Position numbers and translations under genes: made by a program. A DNA stretch of 64,000 bases from Bubalus kerabau (taxonomy: Eukaryota > Chordata > Mammalia > Artiodactyla > Bovidae), in NCBI RefSeq assembly GCF_029407905.1, contig NC_073637.1, forward strand, positions 48,298,501 to 48,362,500, written 5' to 3'. Under the pieces are notes generated by a model. That model was not told the DNA's origin and did not search any database. It worked only from the letters and a program-made list of their open reading frames with translations. Below are positions 55,146-64,000 of the stretch, in pieces; position 1 is the stretch's first letter; each line of letters opens with the position of its first letter.

Positions 55146-56239
55146 CTTGCTCATATTTTAAAGATCCTTCTTCCCTGGCAATCTCAAGCATGTTACTCTG
55201 AATTCCACCCTGAGAAAGGCTTGGAAACAAGCCTGGAAGGAGAAGAGACCCAAAGAGCCAAGTGGCGTGTGGAGTGGGACTGGTAGAATGTACCAGAAGC
55301 TCCTAGAATGTGACAAGGGAACTTTCATTTGAAGGGTGTGGGGAAAAAAATTAATTAGACAGCAACTGAATTCTTCAGTCAGGTTGTTGGGCAGGAGTTA
55401 AGAGGTACACTGTGCTCCTGTAAGGAGTTTGTTGTTTTTTTTTTTTAAGAACACCCAAGTGGAGAACACGGAGATATAATTTTTCTTGACACACCAATGT
55501 ACAATGAGAACATATATTTAGTAACATTCGCCTCCCTGCACCCTGAGCAGCTGTTCAGCTCCAGCAAACACTCCTCCTTCCTGCTGGGGAAGGAGAAGCG
55601 TGCCGCACGAAGCTTCTGGAGTTGCCAGCAAGAGAGCGAGCTGGGGCCAGCCTTCCAGAGCCGCCCCTCCCTCTCCCCCCTACTAGGCAGCAGGGGGTCC
55701 ATGGTCGGGAAGGGAAAGAAGATGCTCAGAGGGAAGACCAACCAGAGAGTCCTGTCTAACTGCAGCAGGAAGAGCACTTAAAGTTCAATCCTCCTTCTCA
55801 AAAGCAGGGGGCAGGAAAAAGAATCTCTTGAAATTAACCACCCCCCCCACCCCCCACCCCCAGCTTTGCTCCTTGAGGTTGTAAGTCACTAGGCAGGGTT
55901 AGGGGCCATCAGGGAACTATGTTGTATTGCCTAGAGGGCAGACTTACGGGAAGTGGAAGACAGGATGTATCAACCTGGGGTCAAGTCATGCTTTTCCAAG
56001 GAGTGACAGAGTGGACATCTGCTTGTCTAAGTTCACAGTTACCTTCTTGACAGTTTTTGACAGGAGCCGCGGGTGTACAGGTGGTGGTTAGGATGGACCA
56101 GGGTGGAGAAAGGCCCTGTGTAAATACAATACATGATCCAGTCGAGGATTGTTGGGTTTCCTTCTTCCTCTTATCTCTCTTCCCTCTCTCCTTCCCTTCT
56201 TTCCTTCCTTCCTTCTTCCGTCCCTCCCTGCTTCTACTA
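55146..56239. other. Unassigned sequence with low-complexity tracts
   Basis: Contains a T-run at 55432-55446, a poly-C tract at 55839-55862 and a CT-rich tract at 56155-56232. The 94-codon plus frame (55497-55781) and its 110-codon reverse shadow have no known domain. 55560-55700 is the most GC-rich part but lacks CpG density. Confidence 0.5.
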
Positions 56240-56885
56240 TAGTGTAGTGGTGTTACTCAAAGTTTGGTCCTCTACTGGCAGCATCATTGTCATCATCACT
56301 TGAGAACTTGATAGAAATATAAATTCTTGGGTCCCACCCCGTATTCCCACAGGAGGTAAACTCTAGGCAGAAAGATGTCAATTCCTAGATGAGGATATAG
56401 AAAGACATGGGGATGGTCTTGGATATTCTCTGTCACTCACTCACTTGCTGTGAGGGAAGCCAGCTGCCATATTTTGGACATCCTTTTGGGGAGGGCTCTG
56501 GGGCAAGAAACTAATATCTCAGGTTAACAGCCAGTAATGACTGAAGGTCCACCAACAGCCGCATGAGTGAGCAGAGAACAGGATCTGCCCTAGTCAAGCC
56601 TTGAAATAGCATTAGCTTCCCCCGACACCCTGATTAGAGGAAACTTTGAAAGTCTCTGAGCCAGAGAACCTGATTAAGCTGAGCCCAGACTGCTGATTCA
56701 CAGAAACTGGAGATGATAAATGTTTGTTGTTATAAGCCTCTAATCTTGGGGTAATTTGTTACACAGCAATAGATAACTAATAGAACTACTGAATTAAAAA
56801 CTCTCCAAGTGGGGCCCTGGAATGACTATTGTAACATATTTTCCAGGTGACGTTCACACAAGGTAGTTTGAGAAGCACTGCATGT
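56240..56885. mobile_element. MER5A-type MITE, split by an MLT1 LTR
   Basis: Left part 56240-56351 ('tactcaaagtttggtcctct', 'agaacttgatagaaatataa', 'tcttgggtcccacccc'). Right part 56786-56885 ('tactgaattaaaaactctcc', 'tttccaggtgacgttcacac', ending 'gtttgagaagcactgc'). Joined, they make one MER5A with inverted ends. Confidence 0.8.
56352..56785 (+). mobile_element. MLT1 LTR (MaLR), sense, inside MER5A
   Basis: 'agatgtcaattcctagatga', 'gaagccagctgccatatttt', 'cagccgcatgagtgagcaga', 'gtctctgagccagagaacct', 'aatgtttgttgttataagcc' and 'acagcaatagataactaata' follow MLT1 order to its 3' end. Confidence 0.85.
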
Positions 56886-56887
56886 GA

Positions 56888-57120
56888 CTAAGAATAGAGG
56901 CTTTGCAGCCAGACTACTTGGATTCAAATCCTAGCTCAACTCCATCCTAGCTGTAAGACCGTGAGCGGCTTACTTAACCTCTCTGTGTCTTCATTTCTTC
57001 TATAAACTGTTACTAACGATAGTATATACCTTTAGGTGGTGTAAAGAGGATTAGTTGAATTAATATATTTAAAGCACTTAGTACATTGCCTGGCAACATC
57101 GAGTACAGTACATTTAGTGG
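56888..57120 (+). repeat. MIR SINE, sense
   Basis: 'gaatagaggctttgcagcca', 'acttggattcaaatcctagc', 'cttacttaacctctctgtgt', 'aaagcacttagtacattgcc'. Near full length and among the best MIR copies here. Confidence 0.9.
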
Positions 57121-57284
57121 TGACTCATCATTCAACAAATATTTATAAGGCACCAACCAAGGGTGAGGCATTGTGCTAGATGCTGGAGTTACAAAGATGA
57201 ATAAGACATAGGTTGACTTTCCTGGGACTCTTGTCCCAGGAGATAGGCATAGAAAAAAATAAACGTAATGTAAAGTTAAAATGC
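57121..57284 (-). repeat. L2 3' end, antisense
   Basis: 'cattcaacaaatatttataa', 'ggcattgtgctagatgctgg', 'aataagacataggttgactt' match the reversed L2 3' end. Confidence 0.7.
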
Positions 57285-57292
57285 TGGGCTTG

Positions 57293-57470
57293 GGCTTCCC
57301 ACGTGGTCCAGAGGTTAAGAATCTGCCTTGCAATGCATGGGACACAGGTTTGATTCCTGGTCTGGGAAAATCCTACATGCCATGGAGCAACTAAGTCTGT
57401 GAGCAACAGCAAAGACCCAGTGCAGCCAAAAATAATTTAAAATAAATAAATTAATTAAAAAAAAAAAAGT
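57293..57470 (+). mobile_element. CHR-type SINE, sense, with short TSD
   Basis: 'gcttcccacgtggtccagag', 'ttgcaatgcatgggacacag', 'cctacatgccatggagcaac', 'gacccagtgcagccaaaaat', A-rich tail. TGGGCTTG on both sides (57285-57292, 57471-57478) is the probable TSD. Confidence 0.93.
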
Positions 57471-57699
57471 TGGGCTTGATTCTGGAGCCCATCAGTGGAT
57501 GGAGGCATTAAGGAAAAACTTGATAAATGGGGTACTTGGAGGGATATGGACTTGATTGCCCCCAATGCCTTGTCTCAGTTCTTCTGAATCTCTCCAGCTT
57601 CCTTTTTATATGGAGAACTGGCAAATCTATGATCACCAACAGCAGCTCCTTAGATAGCAGCTGCTTAAATGCAGTCTTATTCACAAGGCTGTAGCCACT

Positions 57700-58100
57700 C
57701 TGTCCTGTTTTCCGCTCCTAATAAGGCAGCCCAGTTCGTCTGACTTTCGGGTGTCAGCATCTGCTCTTTGCTCTAAAAGCTTCCTACCCCACCTCCTTGC
57801 AACACAGGCTCCTTCTTACCCTTCATGTCTCTGCTCACGTGTCTCCCTGTCTCTGCTCTCACTGCCTGGTCACTCTATTTAAATAATGCCTCCGTTTCAA
57901 CACACTTTTCATACCTTGAGCACCAGTAGAATCTGGTCCTTGCTTAATTGGTTTATTTATTTGTGAGTCTCCCTGAGTAGACTACACGGTCTCTCCAAGG
58001 TAACGTTTGGTCTGTTGTATTCACATGGCCCATGCCCAGTGCCCTCCCTGGGACATAGTAGGCTTTCAATAAATATTTGTTATTGATGGATAAATGAATG
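57700..58100 (+). repeat. L2 LINE 3' region, sense
   Basis: 'atgtctctgctcacgtgtct', 'gcccagtgccctccctggga', 'ttcaataaatatttgttatt' follow L2 order to its 3' end. It is followed by GATG/AATGG-like units. Confidence 0.65.
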
Positions 58101-58289
58101 GATGGACATGTCCCTTTGCAGCCACTGTAACACTTCAGCATGATTTGCTGAAATGCCAATCTTAATCACCAAGGGCATTAATTCAAATTCTGTAAGACAG
58201 AACTGCTGAAACACCGATTGTGAAACCAAGTCACTTTAATTCTAAGGGGTTGCTGGAAAGCCCGGAAGAGATGGAGAGCAGGAGGCCAT

Positions 58290-58532
58290 TATACTATTTA
58301 GCATTTAGTAAGCACCTCCTCCTAGGTGCTGGGTGCTCTATTAAATGTTTTATATGCATTATTTCATATACATCTGAAGTAGTTATTATCACTGGGGAGA
58401 GCAGAGAGGGAGACTGAGGCTTGGAGCCCGTAATTAACTTGCCTCAAGTCACAGCCAGTGTGATGTAGAAGTATCGTGATGGAACCCAGATGGTCAGGCT
58501 CTGAACCTCCTGGGTTTAACCACTCAACTCTC
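58290..58532 (-). repeat. MIR SINE, antisense
   Basis: 'tagcatttagtaagcacctc', 'ggagactgaggcttggagcc', 'aacttgcctcaagtcacagc', 'gatggaacccagatggtcag'. Nearly complete. Confidence 0.88.
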
Positions 58533-59552
58533 CTGCCCCCAATGGAATGCAGCTCATTAGGTAAATATTCTGCACAGATGGAAGTGTACACAGCTGAATA
58601 GCTATATGACACTGTAACCAGACGGGGAAATATCAGAAAGGTCTCTGATAGCCACGAAATGACAGCCCTGCTGGTCATAGACAGAGGTAGGTCATTCATG
58701 GGGGCCCTTCTCCTGCACCCGGGGGTGTGTTGTTCAGAAGTCAGGTGGTCAGGACAGCCGCAGAGTGTCCCACCCCCTCCAATTGATGTGGGTGTTCTCA
58801 CTCTCCAAAACCGGTTTGGTGGTCTCTTTCTAAGCTCCTAAAGGATTAGCATCATCCTCCCCAGGATGGCTTGTAATTTGCAGTCATTGGCAATTCCTGT
58901 TGCAAGGGATTCTAAGATCAGACAAGCCAAGGAGCAGTTGACAGGTCACATCTGAACTTAGATGGACAAGTTGTCAGGGTGGGAGGGACAATAACTGAGA
59001 CAAGGGGGCAGTAAAGCTTTGGGGCCTGTCTGCATTGCACCTGGAGCAATCTTTGACCAGGGGTTTCTATTAACAACAAGCCTCCACAGGCCTCAAAGAA
59101 CAAGAAAGGAGTCAGGCTTATCCAGTCTTAAACAGGACTAAAGTCTGCATTTTTCCTGTGTGATGAGGAATTATTGGGCCTTCAGTGAGGGCAGGCTCCT
59201 TCTTGGGTAGAAGAGAACAGTTAGGAAAAGTGAGAATGCTTCTGTAGGCAATTCCCTTTTCAAGGCTTAATTAAAGCCAGAATGTATATTTTTAGTCTGC
59301 TTTTGCATTTGTGACATTTAAATATTCAGATTTTCAATGAGACAAAGCCTATGCTGAAATTTACATATAAATATATTGAAATATATTTAAATATGAGTCT
59401 TCTTCATACCTTTTTTCTTAGTGTTCCCAAGCTGTCTGCATTTCCACAAGGCGATCAGTCTTTGGGAAATGAAGAATAAAGGTGTCTAAAGAGAGAAGTA
59501 GAGAGAGATTTGTTGGGAAGCTGATGTACTTGGGTAGACCTAACATTATGTA
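58533..59552. other. Unassigned sequence
   Basis: About 1 kb with no recognised element. A few CpG occur at 58700-58760. An AT-rich run lies at 59355-59395. The 145-codon reverse frame (58364-58801) overlaps the MIR and is not a gene. Confidence 0.5.
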
Positions 59553-60004
59553 TCAGTTCAGTCGCTCAGTCGTGTCCAACTCTTTGAAACCCCATGGACT
59601 GCAGCATACCAGGCCTCCCTGTCCATCACCAACTCCCAGGGCTTACTCAAACTCGTGTCCATTGAGTCGATGATGCCATCCAACCATCTCATCCTCTGTC
59701 GACCCCTTCTCCTCCCACCTTCAATCTTTCCCAGCATCAGAGTCTTTTCAAATGAGTCAGTTCTTCACGTCAGGTGGCCAAAGTATTGGAGTTTCAGCTT
59801 CAGCATCAGTCCTTCCAAAGAATATTCAGGACTGATTTCCTTTAGGATTGGCTGGCTGGATCTCCTTGCAGTCCAAGGGACTCTCAAGAGTCTTCTCCAA
59901 CACCAAAGTTCAAAAGCATCAATTCTTTGACACTCAGCTTTCTTTATAGTCAACTCTCACATCCGTACATGACTACTGGAAAAACCATAGCTTTAACTAG
60001 GTGG
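59553..60004 (-). mobile_element. BovB LINE 3' end, antisense
   Basis: 452 bp from 'cagttcagtcgctcagtcgt' to 'ccatagctttaactaggtgg'. A reverse frame (59765-59953) still carries BovB C-terminal residues ('LRVPWTARRSSQPILKEISP'). Confidence 0.96.
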
Positions 60005-60040
60005 ACAGTTTACAATTTGAGGAATGGTTTTTGTTTGTTT

Positions 60041-60238
60041 CAACTTCTCTGGTGGCTCAGAGGGTTAAAGCATCTGCCTGCAATGCAGGAGACCTGGGTG
60101 GGGAAGATCCCCTGGAGAAGGAAATGGCAGCCCACTCCAGTACTCTTGCCTGGAAAACCCCATGGATGGAGAAGCCTGGTAGGCTACAGTCCAAGGGGTT
60201 GCAAAGAGTCTGACACGACTGAGCAACTTCACTTTCAC
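60041..60238 (+). mobile_element. Bov-tA SINE with TSD
   Basis: Sense copy ('acttctctggtggctcagag', 'tgcaatgcaggagacctggg', 'ctccagtactcttgcctgga', tail 'cacgactgagcaacttcact'). Flanked by TTTGTTTGTTT at 60030-60040 and 60239-60249. Confidence 0.95.
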
Positions 60239-60249
60239 TTTGTTTGTTT

Positions 60250-61218
60250 AAATTACAACTTTTCAGAGTGACAGTTTATCCAGGCTAGAGGTCAGTCCCC
60301 AGCCATGCAGGCTTGGGTAGATGTATGTGTGTATTTTAATCTATTTAGAAAGGCTGCAGGCTTCCTGAAAGGCTACAGGCTTAGAGGCTTCCTCCTCAGA
60401 CCTCAAGAAGTACGATTCACGGAGATAGAGCAAATTTGATCAAATAACAACCTAGAAGCATCACTCAAATCACTAGCTTTACAGTCCATATTATCACCAT
60501 GCTAATAACTAGTTACCATACACGATCCATGGACCACCAACTTTAAATGATTTTGACTGTCATGAACTACATTTGAATCACTGAAATAGGACTGGACATA
60601 ATCCAGCCTCCATCGAGTGAGTTAGCACGTACTTTTAAGATCCTACGGGGTCTCTCAGTTATTACTGCAGTCATCAATAAGTATGCACCAAGGGTAGTAT
60701 ATAAGTGCAAGAGGATGCACATTTTTCAGTTGATAGATAGCAGACAAACTTGATTCCACTGGGTATCAGAAGTTTGTTTTTTTTTTTCCCCCCTAAGTGA
60801 AGGGAACGTTGACAGACTATTGCATAACAAAGAATAGTACAATCTAATGGGGAAAATTGGCTTGAATTGTGGGTGTCTTCCTGATTTCATCACCTTTGAT
60901 AGTTGACATTTCCATTTCTCATTTTCTCTCAGTTACTTGTCTATAAATGGATGTTCAAATGTTAATAGGGACCCACACAAATGTAGCAACTTCCTCCTCT
61001 GGTAAATTATACCCGTGGAGCCAATTTTATTGTGATTCTTTCTTTCCATGTCTGTTTCTCCTCCTGGAGTTTGGGCTGTGTGGTGCATGAATTGTTAAAG
61101 GAATGAAACAATTCCTTGGGAAGGAAACAGAAGCTACCGAGACAAGCCAGCAGCGTGGAGCTTGTGCTTCCCCCAGGAGTCAGTAAAACTTTCACAAGGC
61201 CCCTAGAATGGCATCCAG
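60250..61218. other. Unassigned sequence
   Basis: Nothing recognised over about 970 bases apart from a T/C homopolymer run at 60775-60794. No exon evident. Confidence 0.5.
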
Positions 61219-61263
61219 ACTGAGGTCAGGGTAACTGAGGTCAGGGTAACTGAGGTAAGGGTA
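61219..61263. repeat. Short tandem repeat, 15-bp unit x 3
   Basis: Three head-to-tail copies of ACTGAGGTCAGGGTA (61219-61233, 61234-61248, 61249-61263), the third with one change. 61264-61633 that follows shows nothing recognised. Confidence 0.95.
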
Positions 61264-61633
61264 ACTTCTTTGTCACCATTTGTTTCTCAGAAAACACCAA
61301 CGAGAGGATGTCCTGTCACGGAAAACAGCTGCCAGTTTCACTTTGTGAAATACACATGGACGACACAGATAAATATAAATGTATATGACTTGGACCATGT
61401 CAAGCACTAGAGTTAAGATCTTAGAGGAAACTCTCAATTTAAATGTGCAGTTTTGATAAACACTAATACAGACTATCTTGCCTCATAAGCAATCGCAGGC
61501 TAAGTATCCACCAACTTGGCTTATTGGCTTGACTCTTGTCATTGTTTCTGTACTATGAAGACAGGACTTAAGTTTCCCTTCTCTCCTGGCTTGCCATCCT
61601 GGCTTCCAGTTGTTACTGTAAGGAATAAAGACT

Positions 61634-61748
61634 TGAGAAAAATGGACATGAATCTGAGCAAACTCCAGGAGATAGTGAAGGCCACGGAAGTCTGGCATGC
61701 TGCAGATCATGGGGTTTCAAAGAGTGGGACACAACTTAGCGACTGAAG
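61634..61748 (+). mobile_element. BovB LINE 3' terminus, sense
   Basis: 'aatggacatgaatctgagca', 'gtctggcatgctgcagatca', 'cacaacttagcgactgaaga'. Only the last ~115 bases of BovB. Confidence 0.88.
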
Positions 61749-62018
61749 ACGACAGTATAAACTTGACTTCCTGCTTCCATTTTTGCTCTACTATCAGTGA
61801 GAGGAAGCTGTTAAAAATGGAAATCAGATCATATCACTCCCCTGCTTAAAATCCTCCAGGACTTATCCATTCCACCGAAAAGAAAATCCCAGTACTTGGC
61901 CCGACCTGCAGTGCCAGGGCATGTAAAAGTGCCTGCAACTTCTCTCTCTCCCTCCTGTCCTCTTACTTGCACTCAGCATACTCCAGAAACAGTAGCCTTT
62001 TTGCTGATGCTCTAACTC

Positions 62019-62215
62019 AATGGTTCTTAAAGTGTGGTTCCCAAACCAGCAGCATCAGCATCTTCTGCATAGTGGCTAGAAATGCAAATTCTTGGGCCAT
62101 ACTCAAACTCTACTGAATCATAAGTTCTGAGGGTGGGCCCCAGTGATCTGTGTTTGAACCAGCCCATCTAGGGATTCTGTTGCCTGCTGAAGTTTGAAAA
62201 CCTCTGGTGTAGCTC
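62019..62215. mobile_element. MER5A-type MITE inside L2
   Basis: 'aatggttcttaaagtgtggt', 'ccaaaccagcagcatcagca', 'gctagaaatgcaaattcttg', 'gtgggccccagtgatctgtg', 'gaagtttgaaaacctctggt'. Full length, with inverted ends. Confidence 0.88.
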
Positions 62216-62344
62216 CTCAGACACACTTCTGCCTCAGGACCATGTACTGGTCAGACCCTTTGCCTGCTATGCTCTTCCCAGGGCTCTTTCCTCATCAGCT
62301 GAACATTAGCTGAAATGTTAGCACCTCACCAATCATCCTATATT

Positions 62345-62612
62345 TTATTTTATTTAAAGTCTTTTTTTTTTAAAGGAGTGTATGCACAATTTTATTTATT
62401 TGTTTAGGGAGAGTGTGCCCAAGTTTATTTTTCTGTAGTGGTATTAAATTTTTAAAGTATTTATTGAATTTGTTACAATATTTTTTCTGTTTTCTGTTTT
62501 GTGTTTTTCTGGGCCATGAGGCATGTGGGATCTTAGCTCCCCAACCAAGTATTGGACCAGCACTCCCTACATAGGAAGGCAAAGTCTTAATCACTGAACC
62601 GCCAGGGAAGTT
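62345..62612 (-). mobile_element. CHR-type SINE, antisense
   Basis: T-rich start, 'tttattgaatttgttacaat', 'gggccatgaggcatgtggga', 'cttagctccccaaccaagta', 'atcactgaaccgccagggaa'. Diverged. Confidence 0.85.
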
Positions 62613-63010
62613 CCTATTTTATTTGAGTAAAGTTGATTTACAGTGTTTTGTTAGTTTAAGGTGTATAGTAAAGTGATGCAGTTAAGTGTTAGTTGCTCAG
62701 TAGTGTCTGACTTTAACCCTGTGGACTGGAGCCTGCCAGGCTCCTCTGTCCATGGAATTCTCCAGGCAAGAATACTGGAGTGGGTTGCCATGCTCTCTTC
62801 CAGGGGATCTTCCCGACCAGGGATCAGATCTGCTTCTCTGCACTGCAGAATCTTTACCGTCTGAGCCACCACATACATTCTTTTTTAGATTCTTTTCTCA
62901 TATAGGTTATCACAGAATATTGAGTAGAGTTCCCTGTGCTATCCAGTAGGTCCTGTTAGTTATCTATCATATATATATAGTAGTATGTGTTTTCATCCCA
63001 AGCTTCTGAT
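62613..63010 (-). mobile_element. L1 3' end, antisense, split by a Bov-tA
   Basis: 62613-62687 ('gagtaaagttgatttacagt', 'taaggtgtatagtaaagtga') and 62874-63010 ('tataggttatcacagaatat', 'gagttccctgtgctatccag', 'atcccaagcttctgatttat') are the two halves of a reversed L1 3' UTR. Confidence 0.8.
62688..62873 (-). mobile_element. Bov-tA SINE, antisense
   Basis: 'agttgctcagtagtgtctga', 'ctggagcctgccaggctcct', 'gcaagaatactggagtgggt', 'tttaccgtctgagccaccac'. It sits inside the L1 3' end. Confidence 0.95.
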
Positions 63011-63329
63011 TTATCCCTCTTAAGCATCTTATTTAAAGTGAGCCTGTTTGCCTCTCCTCATCTTAATCTATGCCATTTAATTATCCTCTATGTTCTCTGT
63101 AGAACTAGCTCAAATTGTCTTGCTTATTTATTTACTTGTTATTTTATTATCTCCCCCATTAGAAGGAGATCTGACACTCTATTTTTCTACTGTGGATTCT
63201 GAGTGCCCAGCATAGCGCTTGCACGTAAGATGGGCTTAATAACAGTTTCTTAAATTAGTGCTTATGAGATTATTTTTTTTTTTGATTGCCTGTCTTTCAG
63301 AAGGAGATCAGTTAGACTCTCTAAAGGAA

Positions 63330-63830
63330 GCTGCAGTGTTGTGGCCAAGCCTTGTCATGGGGTCAGAAGATGAGGGTCAAATTCTAAATTCTCCACTTGA
63401 AAATCAGCTGACTTTGGGTAAGTCATTGAACTGGTTTAATGGGGGTTACAACAAGGAGTGATTTTGTCTCATCGAAGTGTTCAGCGGTGTCTGGAGATGT
63501 TTTTGGTGTCAACTGAGGATGCAAGTGAGAGTGGGGTGTGCTCTTGGCACCTAATGGGCAGAGGCCAGGGATGTGGCTAAGCATCCTGTAGTGCATGGGC
63601 CAGCCCCCACCTTATGCTCAGGAAAATAACAACAGTGCCTCAGCTGAGAAAACCCGAACTAGAAAATTAGGATTAACACTCTCTTCCTAACTCACAGGGT
63701 CCTGACGATGCTCAAGCAAAATTCTTCTCATGAAATTGTCTTGTAAATGACAAAGGACTGTAGGCAAATACCCTCAGTGTCCGGCACTGCACCTTACACA
63801 GAGTAGCTGCTTAATAAATATTGGCTCAAG
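63330..63830 (+). repeat. MIR SINE, sense, split by a MITE
   Basis: Left 63330-63447 ('ctgactttgggtaagtcatt') and right 63659-63830 ('cctaactcacagggtcctga', 'acagagtagctgcttaataa') are in MIR order. A MITE-like insert separates them. Confidence 0.65.
63448..63658. mobile_element. MER3-like hAT MITE inside MIR
   Basis: 'gtgtctggagatgtttttgg', 'cttggcacctaatgggcaga', 'ggccagggatgtggctaagc', 'gcatgggccagcccccacct', 'gcctcagctgagaaaacc' follow a common hAT MITE I recall as MER3. The family name is moderately sure. The remaining tail to 64000 has an ATGG/ATGA-type repeat at about 63836-63895, then MIR-like text. Confidence 0.6.
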
Positions 63831-64000
63831 GAACAAATGGATGAATGGATGAGTGGATGAATTGGATGATTCCATGAAATGGATGATTGAATTGCATGGA
63901 GCCCCTTCCCAGAACTGAATTTTTGTGTCCTCATTTGCAACAGAGGATAAGGATAGTACTTGTGTCCTAAGAACCTTGGGAGGATCGTGGAGACGATGTG

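Larger units (their letters stand above)
61800..63255 (+). repeat. L2 LINE 3' region, sense, with four nested insertions
   Basis: L2 pieces at 61800-62018 ('ctgcttaaaatcctccagga', 'tccattccaccgaaaagaaa'), 62216-62344 ('ttctgcctcaggaccatgta', 'tgctatgctcttcccagggc'), and about 63011-63255 ('tatgccatttaattatcctc', 'ctcccccattagaaggagat', 'tgcccagcatagcgcttgca'). They are separated by a MER5A, a CHR SINE, and an L1 end holding a Bov-tA. Confidence 0.65.

Noticed and set aside
55497..55781. 94-codon plus frame with basic C-terminus
   Set aside because: No known domain, no splice context, and a 110-codon frame on the opposite strand covers the same DNA. Coding status is unsupported.
58364..58801. 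145-codon reverse frame
   Set aside because: It overlaps a MIR, whose sequence provides much of the frame, and has no recognisable domain.

Overview
This window is repeat-rich mammalian nuclear DNA from a ruminant, most likely a bovid. BovB (RTE-type LINE) copies and Bov-tA/Bov-A SINEs recur throughout. They sit with ruminant L1 (L1_BT type), tRNA-derived CHR SINEs of the cetacean-hippo-ruminant group, and an older pan-mammalian layer (MIR, L2, MER5A-type hAT MITEs, MLT1 LTRs). I could not separate cattle, yak, bison, buffalo, sheep or goat from the sequence alone.

I found no intact host protein-coding gene, tRNA, rRNA, CRISPR array or prokaryotic feature. Every open frame above about 150 codons is retrotransposon protein: L1 ORF2 at 8164-9324, and BovB endonuclease/reverse transcriptase at 36783-39787, 44744-45842 and 49651-51399. 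The best candidate for host function is a CpG-rich stretch at 10325-10765 with a possible short first coding exon. The next best is a repeat-poor, homeobox/FOX-motif-bearing stretch at about 43230-43740 that looks like a conserved non-coding element. Both are inference. The window is best read as intergenic or intronic.

Layout. 0-10 kb: an L1 broken by an ERV-type LTR and a SINE, a BovB broken by a young L1 (7511-9362), and a hairpin-rich inverted repeat (4802-4996). 10-20 kb: the CpG-rich stretch, several Bov-tA copies, a long old antisense L1 (12505-14385), and an L1 inserted into the tail of a CHR SINE (16.9-17.45 kb). 21-27 kb: one old sense L1 broken by two BovBs in opposite orientation, another L1 end and two SINEs. 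28-36 kb: L2, LTR and MLT1 relics, three head-to-tail Bov-tA units, and BovB 3' ends. 36.6-40.1 kb: the longest BovB, reaching the 5' leader. 43-44.2 kb: the repeat-poor stretch. 44.7-46.2 kb: a BovB with a clean 14-bp target duplication and an unbroken RT frame. 48-52 kb: an old antisense L1 carrying an inverted SINE pair and a 2.3-kb BovB. 52-64 kb: scattered SINEs, an MLT1 inside a MER5A, an L2 carrying at least four later insertions, and a MIR broken by a MER3-like MITE.

The nesting gives a relative time series: L2, MIR and MER5A first, then MLT1 and old L1, then CHR SINEs, then BovB and Bov-tA, then L1_BT. Several target-site duplications (TSDs) can be read directly and fix element boundaries. 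Family names come from recalled consensus features, and boundaries without a TSD are accurate to about 10-30 bases.
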